A stretch of DNA of 64,000 nt. Source: Zingiber officinale (lineage: Eukaryota; Streptophyta; Magnoliopsida; Zingiberales; Zingiberaceae). Shown here one piece after another: positions 1-10,792 of the stretch (position 1 is its first letter; every line of letters begins with the position of its first letter). The stretch covers positions 28,836,202-28,900,201 of the forward strand of contig NC_055987.1 in the NCBI RefSeq assembly GCF_018446385.1, read 5' to 3'. The translations under genes and the position numbers were made by a program. The notes beneath the pieces are model-generated. The model had not been told where the DNA came from. It did not search any database and saw only the letters and a list, made by a program, of their open reading frames with translations.

Positions 1-7
1 TAAGTTG

Positions 8-1702
8 TGTTGGTGCAACCTTAGGTCAAGGTTGACCTGGTTGACCCGACTCGAGTTGACCTGACTCGAGTTGTACTTTGATGTTTGACGAGAATAGAAA
101 AGTTGTATCTTGATGTTTGACAAGAATACAAACTTGGGAGATTGTGGGTGCAACCTTCGGTCAAGGTTGACCTGGTTGACCCGACTTGAGTTGACCTGAT
201 TCGGTAAAGTCCAAGTATGGAGACTTGGCACGGGAAAAGTCCAAGTATGGAGACTTGGCACGGAAAAGTCCAAGCATGGAGACATGGCACGGAAAAGTCC
301 AAGCAGGGAGCTTGGCATGGGAAGTCGGAGAGGGCTCGACAGCTCGTTCTCCGGACTAGGTCAGAGAGGGCTGAGCTGCTCTCTGACCGCACAGTCGAGA
401 GGGCTCTGTAGCTCGCTCTCTGGACCGGACGTGGAAGTCGGAGAGGCTCGGTAGCTCGCTCTCCTGACCAGGCGAGAGGGCTCCGGAGCCTGCTCTCCTG
501 GACCGACTAAGAGAGGGCTCGGTAGCTGCTTCTCGGACTAGGCCGAGAGGCCTGTAGCTCGTTCTCCGGACCGGACGAAGTCCGAGAGGGCTCTGTAGCT
601 CGTTCTTCTGACTAGGCCGAGAGGGCCCTGAGCTCGCTCGACCTGATGAAGCCGGAGAGGCTCGGTAGCTCGTTCTCCGCACTCAGGCCGAGAGGGCCTG
701 TGAGCTCGCTCGACCGACATGAGAGAGCTCGTAGCTCGTTCTCCGGACTAGGTCCGAGAGGGCTTAGCTAGTTCTCGGGACCGTGGAGGTTTAGGGCGAG
801 TCTAAACTCGGATCGGTCCCGTGACCGATCCGGATACGTTGATCGACGGCCGGTGACCGATCGGAATCAACAAATGTGTTTCAGGAATTACCCGACGGTC
901 GGTGACCGATCGAATCATCGTGCCGAAGAAGATCGGGAGAAGAAGAGGGGATCGGCCCGGGACCGATCCACTGAGTCTCGATCGTCCACAGACCGACGAG
1001 AGTTCGCAACTCTCGGAGCGTGCTGATCGGTCCGGGACCGATCAAGATAGGTCCCGATCGGTCCCCAAGACCGATCAGAGGTCCGACCGATCGGATGGAG
1101 CCCGATCGTCCAGTGCCCAGCCGCATGCACAACGGCTAGTTTATGTGTCTTCTTCTTCGCAGGTTATATAACAGGTCGAGGGTAGCTACAGTGCTTCTTC
1201 TTCTTCCTTCTCACTGCGATCTGAGCTTGGTTGAGCTCTGTGTTTCTGAAGCTTCGTGTGAGCTTCCCTCGGCTGGTTTGCTGATCAGCTGTTAACATCG
1301 TGAAGTTGCTGCTTCATCGAACTCCAGTCGACGAGAAGGCAAGCAAAGTGTTTTTACATTTATATTGTTCTTGTTTTCTTTCTCTATTTGTTGTACTCCA
1401 TTCTTGCTGTTGCAAGAGAGATTGTGGCGAGGTTTCTCCACCCAGAAGGAGTTCATATTAGTCGGTTATCCGGGGTCTCATACACCGACGGATTGATAGG
1501 CTTCGTCCACCTTACGGACACGCCGAGGAGTTGGAGTATCATCTCCGAACCTCGTTGCATCATCGTGTTTGAGGTTTGATCTTCTCCACTTTCATTTCTA
1601 CATCGTATTTTCGCTGCACTAACTAAAATTGTAGGAAGAAACGCGAATTTGGGATCGGCTATTCACACCCCCCCTCTCTAGCCTCGACCGTCGATCCTAA
1701 CA
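8..1702 (+). repeat. 5' LTR of gag-only element copy 1
   Basis: The LTR is about 1.70 kb. It starts TGTTGGTGCAACC and ends CCTAACA, and it matches 4987-6725. It is modular: a unique head, a roughly 26-bp array (about 205-320), a roughly 30-bp array built on GAGAGGGCTC...CTCGCTCTC (about 320-780), a block of GATCGGTC/GACCGATC palindromes (about 800-1110), a TATA-like TTATATAAC at 1164-1172, and a unique tail. The two LTRs are close to identical in the unique tail but differ by many small indels in the arrays. Confidence 0.92.
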
Positions 1703-1704
1703 AG

Positions 1705-1716
1705 TGGTATCAGAGC
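1705..1716 (+). other. Primer-binding site (initiator tRNA-Met)
   Basis: TGGTATCAGAGC lies 2 bp after the 5' LTR. It is the usual plant LTR-retrotransposon site complementary to the 3' end of initiator methionine tRNA. Its position confirms the LTR end and the plus orientation. Confidence 0.93.
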
Positions 1717-1764
1717 AAGGTTGCTCTTCGTCGGATTAACACCCGGGGGAGTACAAGCTAGAGA

Positions 1765-3240
1765 ATGGATCTACTTGGAGAAGACATCACGATTCCACCC
1801 TTCTACGATCGCGACGACTTCGCGTATTGGAAGGTAAGAATGAAGTATTTTCTTATGACTAACCTAGTGAATTGGAATTGTGTACGAGTAGGTTTTACTC
1901 CTCTGGTGGATAAAAAGGGAGAACCTCTCGAGAAGAAGAAGTGGATAAAGGAACAAATCCACAAATCCACAATCAACGACGAGGTAACGAAAATCCTTGA
2001 ATTTTCATTACCTAATGATATCTTGTGTAAGTTAGGTGGATACAACGATGCCAAGGAGTTGTGGAACAACTTGGCTAAGTTCCATGAGGAGAGCTCCACT
2101 TCAAGTCATGAAGAGGAGTCAAGTGAGCCAAGTAGCTCAAATCATGGAGGAAAGGAATTAGAAGTTGAGGGCTACTCAACATCTAAGGAAGAGGAGGAGG
2201 AGAATTCTTCTTCAAGATTGGAGCAAGAAGAAGAAGCCTCTACTTCCGGAAGGGATGAAGAAGAAAGCATACAACCATCCTCAACCCTAGGTAACTCAAG
2301 CAATTTACTTTCAAGTAAATTACATATAATGTGCTTTGAGTGTAGGGAATTTGGGCATTACAAGAGTAAATGTCCAAAGAGGATTAGGAAGACTCCACCG
2401 GCGCCAAAGGTCAAGGAAGCCGGAGTCCCGATACGCAAGGGCAAGGAGCACGTGGTGTGCTTCCAATGCAAGCAAAGGGGACATTATAGGAGCCAATGTC
2501 CGAGGGGGAGGCAACCTCACAAGGACAAGAGACCAAGCACATCTATGGGGGGAGCTAAGGCAAACCCTAAGGTATCTTTTAAGGCACATTATTGCAATTC
2601 TCATAAGAAACATGCTAGTAGCTTTATTGCAATTGCCAATGAAGATAGGCATGATAACAATAGAAATCAATACATGTGCTTAGGTGCCAAACATGTTAGC
2701 CTAGGTAAGGATAATTCTAGAAATGCTAACCCTAGAATTAACTCATCTAAGGCTAAGGAGAACCTAGGTAGAAATCCCAAAACAACTAGACATATGCCTA
2801 GGAATACCTCAAAGAAAAATGACAAATTAAAACTTGAGGTATTAGAGAAGGAAAATCAAGTCTTGAGGTCAAGACTTGACACCTTAGAAAAGACCCTTAA
2901 GAATTTAGAGAAGTCAACTCTAGGGTCTAAGGGTCAAAAACAAAAGCCCAAGGACATGAGAGGTTTGAGTCACAAACCTAAGTCTCAAGTGGTCAAGCCC
3001 ACTTACCATAATGTTCCATTCGATTATGGAACAAGACCTAGGGCTAGGAAGACTATCACCAAGGTCACAAGGGGAGTCACCCCTAGAGTTGATCTTGATG
3101 AGTCTCAAATGACCAAGGCTTTAAAGCATAGGAGGGTCATTAGGAGGGTTGCTAGGGAAGTCATCCCTAGTGAATATTTAGTGAACCCAATGAGCTCAAA
3201 TAGGTATTGGGTTCCTAGGAGCGTGATTCCATCACGCTAG
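1765..3240 (+). CDS. Retrotransposon Gag polyprotein, Copia-like, intact 491-aa ORF
   Basis: This is the nucleocapsid/capsid-type structural protein of a copia-like retroelement. The N-terminal third carries the pattern typical of plant copia Gag (F-x-YWKVRM, then N-DA-KELWN near residues 95-105). An acidic Ser/Glu-rich linker follows (about 112-175). Two CCHC zinc knuckles of the form C-x2-C-x4-H-x4-C begin near residues 190 and 232. A Lys-rich segment leads to a short coiled coil (about 354-385) and a basic tail. The ATG lies 48 bp after the primer-binding site. It aligns over its length with the ORF at 10793-12244. The protein stops where protease would begin in an autonomous element. The ORF has no internal stop, so it may still be expressed. 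Confidence 0.9.
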   Translation: MDLLGEDITIPPFYDRDDFAYWKVRMKYFLMTNLVNWNCVRVGFTPLVDKKGEPLEKKKWIKEQIHKSTINDEVTKILEFSLPNDILCKLGGYNDAKELWNNLAKFHEESSTSSHEEESSEPSSSNHGGKELEVEGYSTSKEEEEENSSSRLEQEEEASTSGRDEEESIQPSSTLGNSSNLLSSKLHIMCFECREFGHYKSKCPKRIRKTPPAPKVKEAGVPIRKGKEHVVCFQCKQRGHYRSQCPRGRQPHKDKRPSTSMGGAKANPKVSFKAHYCNSHKKHASSFIAIANEDRHDNNRNQYMCLGAKHVSLGKDNSRNANPRINSSKAKENLGRNPKTTRHMPRNTSKKNDKLKLEVLEKENQVLRSRLDTLEKTLKNLEKSTLGSKGQKQKPKDMRGLSHKPKSQVVKPTYHNVPFDYGTRPRARKTITKVTRGVTPRVDLDESQMTKALKHRRVIRRVAREVIPSEYLVNPMSSNRYWVPRSVIPSR

Positions 3241-4986
3241 ATGAATTAGGGTGTGCCAACCTTAATTGAATAGGTAGTTAACCTAATCATGGAAAAAGGT
3301 GGCACTTTAGGAATGTTCAAGGTGTAATCAAGCCTTGAAAATGAGATTAAGAAATTATTCCTAAGGGAATTAGGATGTGCCAACCACACTTGAGGAATTT
3401 TCTAGGGTCAATCTAATTGGCACATAGTGATCTAAAAATCTTTAGTATATGATTTTAGATCTATTACACTTAGGAATATAGAATTTATGGCAAAATGATC
3501 AAAATTATCAAAAATGACAACTAAAGCTAGAATTAGGTATTTTCTATACCTTTATATGTTATTTGCCATATATTGTTTGCCATATGTCATGTCATGACAT
3601 CATATTTAATTTATTATCATTTGAAATGTCATGATAATACTTAGGTTAGCTATATGTCATGCCTTATTTAAGTTTCATACTTTATGCCATGACATCATGA
3701 CATTGGCACATGTTTTTACTTATGATATCATTATATGCCATGTCATCATCTTTTGCATTTATAATCAATTAATTTGATTTAAGGACAAAAACATAATTTG
3801 GCATGGAAATCAAATTGTTGTTTAGAAAATGTATGAGAACTTAGATTAAGATGACCTAAACTATATCTCACATCAAAATTGACTTGGATGTGTTTGATAC
3901 ACCTTAGATGTGTGTGAGATATTAGGATCATGAGTTAGGATCAAGGTGCATAGTTCTTGTACCTAGATGAGCCTAATTCAAAATGGAGGATCATAGGGAA
4001 AGCTTGTGTACAAGTCATGTACATTTAGCCCTAAGATTGTGGTCCTAAATTGAATGGTTTAAAATCATTTCAAAATTGATTTGAAAAACCTTGATAAAGA
4101 TTTTCTAGTGATAGCATTCATCATTGAGCAAGTTGATACAAAGTTGAGGTAAACTTGAACTATTTCAAAGTTTTTAAACTTTGTATCAAGATTTGAAAAT
4201 GGAAGTTATTTTCATAGAAAACTATTTTTCCATGATAGTATATGTTATGAGGAATGTATCCTCAAAATTTTACAATTTTTAGAATTTTCTGTAATTTTTT
4301 AGGGGTTTCTGAATTTCGGGAGGAAAAAATTCAGAACTCTTATCAGAGAGTGGTGGACCGATCAGAGAAGAGCCTGATCGGTCCAGAGTAGTGTGGATCG
4401 GTCACTGGACCAATCCAGGGAAGTCTGATCGGTCTGGTGACCAATCCAGAGGAGTTCTGATCGGTCTGGTGACCGATCAGAGCGTGCCAAAATGCTGATT
4501 TTCGACTGATTGTCTGAAATTTCAGCTTGTATTTTAGATTTCTAAAGGATTGAAACTCTCCAAGACATTGTTGACATTGTTGACATTGTTGGTGCAATGG
4601 TCAAGGGGGAGTTGACCTTTAGGGGGAGTTTTACCTATTGGTCAAGCGGGAGTTGACTTTTAGGGGGAGTTTTTACTCGATTTCTGAGGATGAGTGATAT
4701 GAGATTATCACTATGTTGATTGTTGTGTTTAGTATCAAGGGGGAAATTAAGGGTTTCAATGAAAGGTATGAGACTTTCATTAGGAAGAAACTCTTGACCT
4801 TGATTCACTCTTTTTGATGTGTGTCAAAAAGGGGGAGAATGTTTAGAAAATGTTCAAGGAAGAACATTGGAGTTTGGGGAGAATGCTCAAGGAAGAGCAT
4901 TGGCAAACTATTGGAAAACCTAAGTTAGGTTATCGGGTTAACCTAACTTGATTATGATTTTTGTCAAACATCAAAAAGGGGGAGAT
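3241..4986 (+). other. Non-coding 3' internal region of copy 1
   Basis: This is AT-rich sequence with no retained pol motif and no long ORF. It includes a block of GATCGGTC...GACCGATC palindromes at about 4345-4485 that repeats the LTR module, and a G-rich stretch (GGGGGAGTTGAC repeats) at about 4600-4680. It ends in the polypurine tract just before the 3' LTR. The same region, with similar sequence and order, occurs in reverse at 9039-10792. Confidence 0.75.
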
Positions 4987-6725
4987 TGTTGGTGCAACCT
5001 TAGGTCAAGGTTGACCTGGTTGACCCGACTCGAGTTGACCTGACTCGAGTTGTATTTTGATGTTTGACGAGAATAGAAAAGTTGTATCTTGATGTTTGAC
5101 AAGAATACAAACTTGGGAGATTGTGGGTGCAACCTTCGGTCAAGGTTGACCTGGTTGACCCGACTTGAGTTGACCTGATTCAGAAAGTCCAAGTATGGAG
5201 ACTGCACGGAAAAGTCCAAGTATGGAGACTTGGCACGAAAAGTCCAAGCAGGAGCTTGGCACGGAAAAGTCCAAGTATGGAGACTTGCACGAAAAGTCCA
5301 AGCAGGAGCTTGGCATGGAAGCCTGGAGAGGGCTCCTGCATGCTCTCCGGACTAGGTCGAGAGAGCTCGGGAGCTGCTCTCGACTGCATAAGCGTCCGAG
5401 AGGGCTCGGCACTGTTCTCCGGACTAGGTCGAGAGGGCTGGAGCCTGCTCGACTAGTGTCCGAGAGGCTCGTGAGCTCGCTCCGGACCGGACGTGAAAGC
5501 CTGGAGAGGGCTCGAGCTCGCTCTCCGGACTAGGTCGAGAGGCCTGGAGCTCGCTCGGACCGGACGGTCGGAGAGGGCTCGTAGCTCTCTCCTGACTAGG
5601 CCGAGAGGGCCCTGAGCTCGCTCTCCGGACCGACAAGTCGGAGAGGGCTCGTGAGCTCGTTCTTCGACTCAGGTCGAGAGGGCCTCGTGAGCTCGCTCGG
5701 ACCGGATGAAGTGAGAGGGCCGTAGCTGCCTCCTGACTAGGTCCGAGAGGGCCTCGGTAGCTAGTTCTCGTGACTAGGTAGGGTTTAGGGCCGGAGTTTA
5801 AACCCGGATCGGCCCGTGACCGATCCGGATACGTTGTTGATCGATCGTCCGGTGACCGATCAAGAACCAAACAAAGGTGTTTCAGTGATTACCCGATCGG
5901 TCCCGGTGACCGATCCAGCATCCCAAGAAGATCGGGAGAAGAAAGAGGGGGATCGGTCTGTGGACCGATCCACCTGAGTCCTAATCGGTCCACAGACCGA
6001 TCAGAGAGTTCGGCAACTCTCTGTGAAGCGTGCTGATCGGTCTGGGGACCGATCAGCATAGGTCCTGATCGATCCCCAAGACCGATCAGAGAAGGTATGG
6101 ACCGATCAAGATGGAGCCTGATCGGTCCAGGCCATAGCCGTTGCGACACAACGACTAGTTTATGTGTCTTCTTCTTCGCAGGTTATATAACAGGTCGAGG
6201 GTAGCTACAGTGCTTCTTCTTCTTCCTTCTCACTGCGATCTGAGCTTGGCTGAGCTCTGTGTTTCTGAAGCTTCGTGTGAGCTTCCCTCGGCTGGTTTGC
6301 TGATCAGCTGCTGTTGACATCGTGAAGTTGCTGCTTCATCGAACTCCAGTCGACGAGAAGGCAAGCAAAGTGTTTTTACATTTATATTGTTCTTGTTTTC
6401 TTTCTCTATTTGTTGTACTCCATTCTTGCTGTTGCAAGAGAGATTGTAACAAGGTTTCTCCACCCAGAAGGAGTTCATATTAGCCGGTTATCCGGGGTCT
6501 CATCCACCGACGGATTGATAAGCTTCGTCCACCTTACGGACACGCCGAGGAGTAGGAGTATCATCTCCGAACCTCGTTACATCATCGTGTTTGAGGTTTG
6601 ATCTTCTCCACTTTCATTTCTACATTGTATTTCCGCTGCGCTAACTAAAATTGTAGGAAGAAACGCGAATTTGGGGTCGGCTATTCACACCCCCCCCTCT
6701 CTAGCCTCGACCGTCGATCCTAACA
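4987..6725 (+). repeat. 3' LTR of gag-only element copy 1
   Basis: The LTR is about 1.74 kb with the same modules as the 5' copy: a 26-bp array at about 5185-5310, the GAGAGGGCTC array at about 5320-5780, GATCGGTC palindromes at about 5805-6130, and TTATATAAC at 6183-6191. Its last base is followed at once by the AGTTG duplication. Confidence 0.92.
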
Positions 6726-6828
6726 AGTTGCTCCCGCGTTCTTCAGTCCAAACGACATCACATTGTAGCAGTACGTGCCGTCGGCTGTAACGAAGCTAAC
6801 CTTCTCTTGATCTTCTCGGGCGAGCGGC
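6726..6828 (-). pseudogene. Continuation of the Ty3/gypsy RT after the nested insertion
   Basis: About 100 bp encode the RT segment with GTYCYNVMSFGLKNAG, typical of gypsy RT just after the catalytic region. Its frame continues from 15533 when one copy of the GCGGC duplication is counted. It is cut again at the AGTTG insertion site of copy 1, and the last bases lie at 1-7. Confidence 0.85.
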
Positions 6829-7159
6829 TGTTACGCTCCGCAAGTGTACGGAAATGTCGCAAGTAATATAAAAGATTATCGTATCCACAGGGACTGGAAT
6901 AAGCACTAGAAATGTCTCAATGCGAATTAGCTAAACAACTATCCAATCGTTTCAAATGCAAAGTAAGGGTAAACAAATCTAATATTAAATATCAACAAAC
7001 AAGAGTTTAATGTTTTGGGTTATGATAAAGGAGATTCTAGGAGCTTAGGTTTCTTTGTAAGATTTCTTGAATGTAAATGGTTCACCAATTCTTTTCCCTC
7101 AATTGTCAAACACTTGTAGAAAGTTGCCGGTTCTCTCTTGCAATAGATAACCGGCTAAG

Positions 7160-9038
7160 TGTTAGGATCCTTCGTACGGAGGCTAGAGAGGGGGTGTGAA
7201 TAGCCGACTCCAAATCGTCGTTTCTTTCTACAAAACGTGTTAGCGCAACGGAAAATACAAAGAAACGAAAGAGAAGAAAACCAAACCTTAACACAAGGAT
7301 GTAACGAGGTTCGGAGATTAGGGCTCCTACTCCTCGGCGTGTCCGTAAGGTGGACGAGTCCAGTCAATCCGTCGGTGGATGAGCCCCCGGAGAACCGGCT
7401 AATACAATATACTCCTTGTGGGTGGAGAAACCTCGCCACAAACGTTTGCAACAGCAAACAAAGAGTACAAGAACAGTAAGAAAAGCAATACAATATGAAT
7501 ACAATAGCACTCTACCAATTGCTTGCTTTCTTGTCGACTGGAGGTGAAGCAGCAACTTCACAACCCAAATGCAGCAGCTAGTCGACGACTGGAAGCTCAC
7601 GCGAAGCTTCGGAGGCGAGCTCAATCAAAGCTCAGTTGAAGCAGAAGCTTCAGCAGCAGAAGAACAGAAGTTCTAGTAGCCAAGAAGAAGTAAACAGTAG
7701 CTCCTCAACCCCTTTTATAACCTGCGAAGAAGACACAACAGAAACTAGCCGTTGCTACGCAACAGCTAGGATGTGGACCGAACAGGCTTCATCCTGATCG
7801 GTCCACAAGGGTCCTGATCGGTCACAGGACCGATCAGGACCTTCCCTGATCGGTCATGGTGACCGATTAGGTCCTTCCCTGATCGGTCCCATGACCGATC
7901 AGGGCCTTTCCCTCCTTCTGATCGTCTCCTTCTGATCGTCTCCTGATCGGTCTGCAGACCGATCAGGAACTTCACTGTATGCTACTGATCGATCACTGAT
8001 CGGTCTCCAGTCCGATCAGATAACACACAGAAGCTCACTGTGTGGTTACTGATCGGTCACCAGACCGATCCGGATACCCAGTGTATCACTGGATCGATCC
8101 ACTGATCGATCCAGAGCTTGGTTTTCGCCCAAACCAAGTCTCAAGCCTTCCAAACCAACATCCGGTCAACCTTGACCTGTTGGTACATCATGCTTAGCCT
8201 CCGGTCACTCCCTTGACCTGCTAAGACTCCCCACCAAGTGTCCGGTCAATCCCTTTGACCCACTTGGACTTTTCTCTTCGTGTCAAGTATCCGGTCACTC
8301 CCTTGACCTACTTGACCTTCTCAACACCAGATGTCCGATCACCCTTGATCCATCTGGATTTTCCCTTGCCCGGCTTCACTCACCAGGACTTTCACCTAGC
8401 TTCACTCACCAGGATTTCCACACTGCCTAACATCCCAGTTAGGACTTTCTCACTGCCTCTGCTCACTCACCAGACTTTCCAACCGCCTAACATCCCAGTT
8501 AGGACTTTCCCACCGCCTCGCTTCACTTACTGGACTTTCCACACTGCCTAACATCCCAGTTAGGACTTTCCCACCGCTCGGCTTCACTCACGGGACTTCC
8601 ACTTTCACCTAGCTTCACTCACTAGGATTTTCACCGGTTTCACTCCCAGTTTCACTCACTGGACTTCCACCTTCACTCACTAGGGCTCAGCTTCACTCAC
8701 TGGACTTTTCTCGCCAACTCTGCTTGGACTTCTCCTGCCAAGTCTCCATACTTGGACTTTCCGCCAAGCTACCGCTGGTCTTTTCCCGCCAAGTCTCCGT
8801 TTGGACTTTTCCAGGTCAAGTCTCCATACTTGGACTTTTCGCGTGCCAAGCTCCCTTCTTGGACTTTTCCAATCAGTCAACCTTGACCTAAGGTTGCACC
8901 TACAATCTCCCAAACACCTATTCTTGTCAAACATCAAGAATACAACTCTTCCACGAACGTCAAACATCAAAACACAACTCAAGTCAGTCAACTCGAGTCA
9001 GTCAACCAGGTCAACCTTAACCTAAGGTTGCACCAACA
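7160..9038 (-). repeat. 3' LTR of gag-only element copy 2
   Basis: The LTR is about 1.88 kb and colinear with 12306-14226. The first 400 bp are essentially identical. The minisatellite block (about 8330-8870) has many 1-4 bp deletions relative to the other LTR. A minus-strand TATA (TTATAAAAGG) lies at 7713-7720. Confidence 0.92.
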
Positions 9039-10792
9039 ATCTCCCCTTTTTGATGTTTGACAAAATCCAAAATCAAGTTAGGTTAACCCGATAACCTAAC
9101 TTAGGTTTTCCAATGTTCTTCCTTGAACATTCTTCCAAAACCTACACTCTCCCTTGGGACATCTCTCCCCTTTTGACACACATCAAAAGAGGGAATCAAG
9201 GTCAAGAGTTTCTTCCTAATGAAAGTCCCATACCTTTCATTGAAACCCTTAACTTTCCCCTTGATACTAAAGTCAACACTCAACTTAGTGACAATCCCAT
9301 ATCACTAATCCTCAAAAGTCTTAAGGAGTAAAAACTCCCCCTAAAAGTCAACCCCCCTTGACAATTAGTTAAGACTCCCCCTAAAGGTCAACTCCCCCTT
9401 GACCATTGCACCAACAATGTCTTGGAGAGTTTCAAACCTTTAGAAACCCGAAACTCAACTCCCACAGCTGAAATTTCAGACCACAGCTGAAATTCAGAAA
9501 CTGGCACGCACCGGACCGATCAGGACCCCTCTGGATCGGTCCCCAGACCGATCCAGCCTTCCCTGGATCGGTCCAGTGACCGATCCAACTTTGGACAGAT
9601 TCGAGTTCTGATTTCCTTCTCCCGAAATTCAGAAACTCACAACAAATTCCAGAAAATTCCAAAAATTATGAAATTTTGATTATACACTCCTCATAACATA
9701 TACTATCAAGGAAAAATAGTTTTCTATGAAAATAGATTCCATTTTTCAATCTTGATACAAAGTTCAAAAGACTTTGAAATAGTTCAAAGTTAAGTAAACT
9801 TTATATCACAATGTTCAATGATGAATGCTATCACTAGAATGGCTTCATCAAGATTTTTCAAATCAATTTTGAAATGATTTTAAACCCTTTTAATTTAGGA
9901 CCATAATCTTAGGGCTAAATGTACATGACTTGTACACAAGCTTTCCCTATGATCCTCCATTTCTTGAATTAGGCTCATCTAGGTACAAGAACTATGCACC
10001 TTGATCCTAATTCATGATCCTAATATCTCACACACATCTAAAGTGTATCAAACACATCCATGGTAATTTTGATGTGAGATATGGGTTTAGGTATCTTAGA
10101 CTAAGGTCTCATGCATTTTCTAAACACAAATTTGATCTCAATATCAAAATGTGTTTTTCATCCTTAAATCAATTCAATTGATTATTAATGCAAGAGATGA
10201 TGACATGGCATAAAATGGTATCATAAATGAAAACATGTGCCAATGTCATGATGTCATGGCATAAAGTATGAAACTTAAATAAACATGACATAACAACTAG
10301 CCTAAGCATTATCATGACATTTCAAATGATAATAAAACTAAACATGATGTCATGACTTGTGAGAGCAAACAATCAAGGCAAGATTTAGCATAAATAAATA
10401 TACCTAGATTACCTATCTAAGTATCCTTAACCACTTGGCTAACTTCAAATTTAATCCTAGATTGCCCCAAAATGCCAAAATCCTAATTTTGACACTTCTT
10501 GAACTCTAGATTAATTCATGCCACTTAAAGATCAAATTTATCCTCAAAACTTGGCATGTTTCATTTTTTTTTTTCGAGAGTTCTCTAGATTTTCCCAAAT
10601 TGTGCCAATTGAGATTAAAAATGAAATTTCCAATCTTTAGGCACATTTAACTCTTCCAAGGAGTAAATATTAATGATTGTTCCATTTCATTTTCAAAGGT
10701 TCCCAAAAACCTTGAAAATGCTCCTTGAGTGTCAATTTCCTCAAAGTTGGGTTAACTACCTTTCTAATCGGAGTTGACACTCTCTAACCCAT
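9039..10792 (-). other. Non-coding 3' internal region of copy 2
   Basis: This is colinear with 3241-4986 of copy 1 in reverse orientation, AT-rich and without pol motifs. A GATCGGTCC/GGACCGATC block lies at about 9508-9592. G-rich GGGGGAGTT units appear in reverse at about 9330-9410. Confidence 0.75.

Larger units (their letters stand above)
8..6725 (+). mobile_element. Gag-only LTR retrotransposon (TR-GAG-like), copy 1
   Basis: This is a complete element bounded by two LTRs (8-1702 and 4987-6725), both starting TGTTGG and ending TAACA. A perfect 5-bp target-site duplication AGTTG lies at 3-7 and 6726-6730. A primer-binding site complementary to initiator tRNA-Met follows the 5' LTR, and a purine tract (AAAAAGGGGGAG, about 4973-4984) precedes the 3' LTR. 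The only long ORF is a Gag of 491 codons. I see no protease, integrase, RT or RNase H in the 1.7 kb behind it, so the element must be mobilised in trans. Gag-plus-LTR elements of this kind are known in plants as TR-GAG. It interrupts the RT of an older Ty3/gypsy element. Confidence 0.9.

Noticed and set aside
21-720. Several long ORFs on both strands in the first 0.7 kb and at 5140-5870
   Set aside because: They run through LTR minisatellites; the repeat unit length keeps frames open and the peptides are simple repeats.
7155-7624. ORFs of about 86-130 codons in both copy 2 LTRs (also 12247-12770)
   Set aside because: They are identical because the LTRs are identical, match no family, and lie in LTR/leader sequence.
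8330-8870. Regularly spaced direct repeats resembling a CRISPR array
   Set aside because: Units are contiguous degenerate minisatellites inside LTRs of a plant genome, with no distinct spacers and no cas genes.
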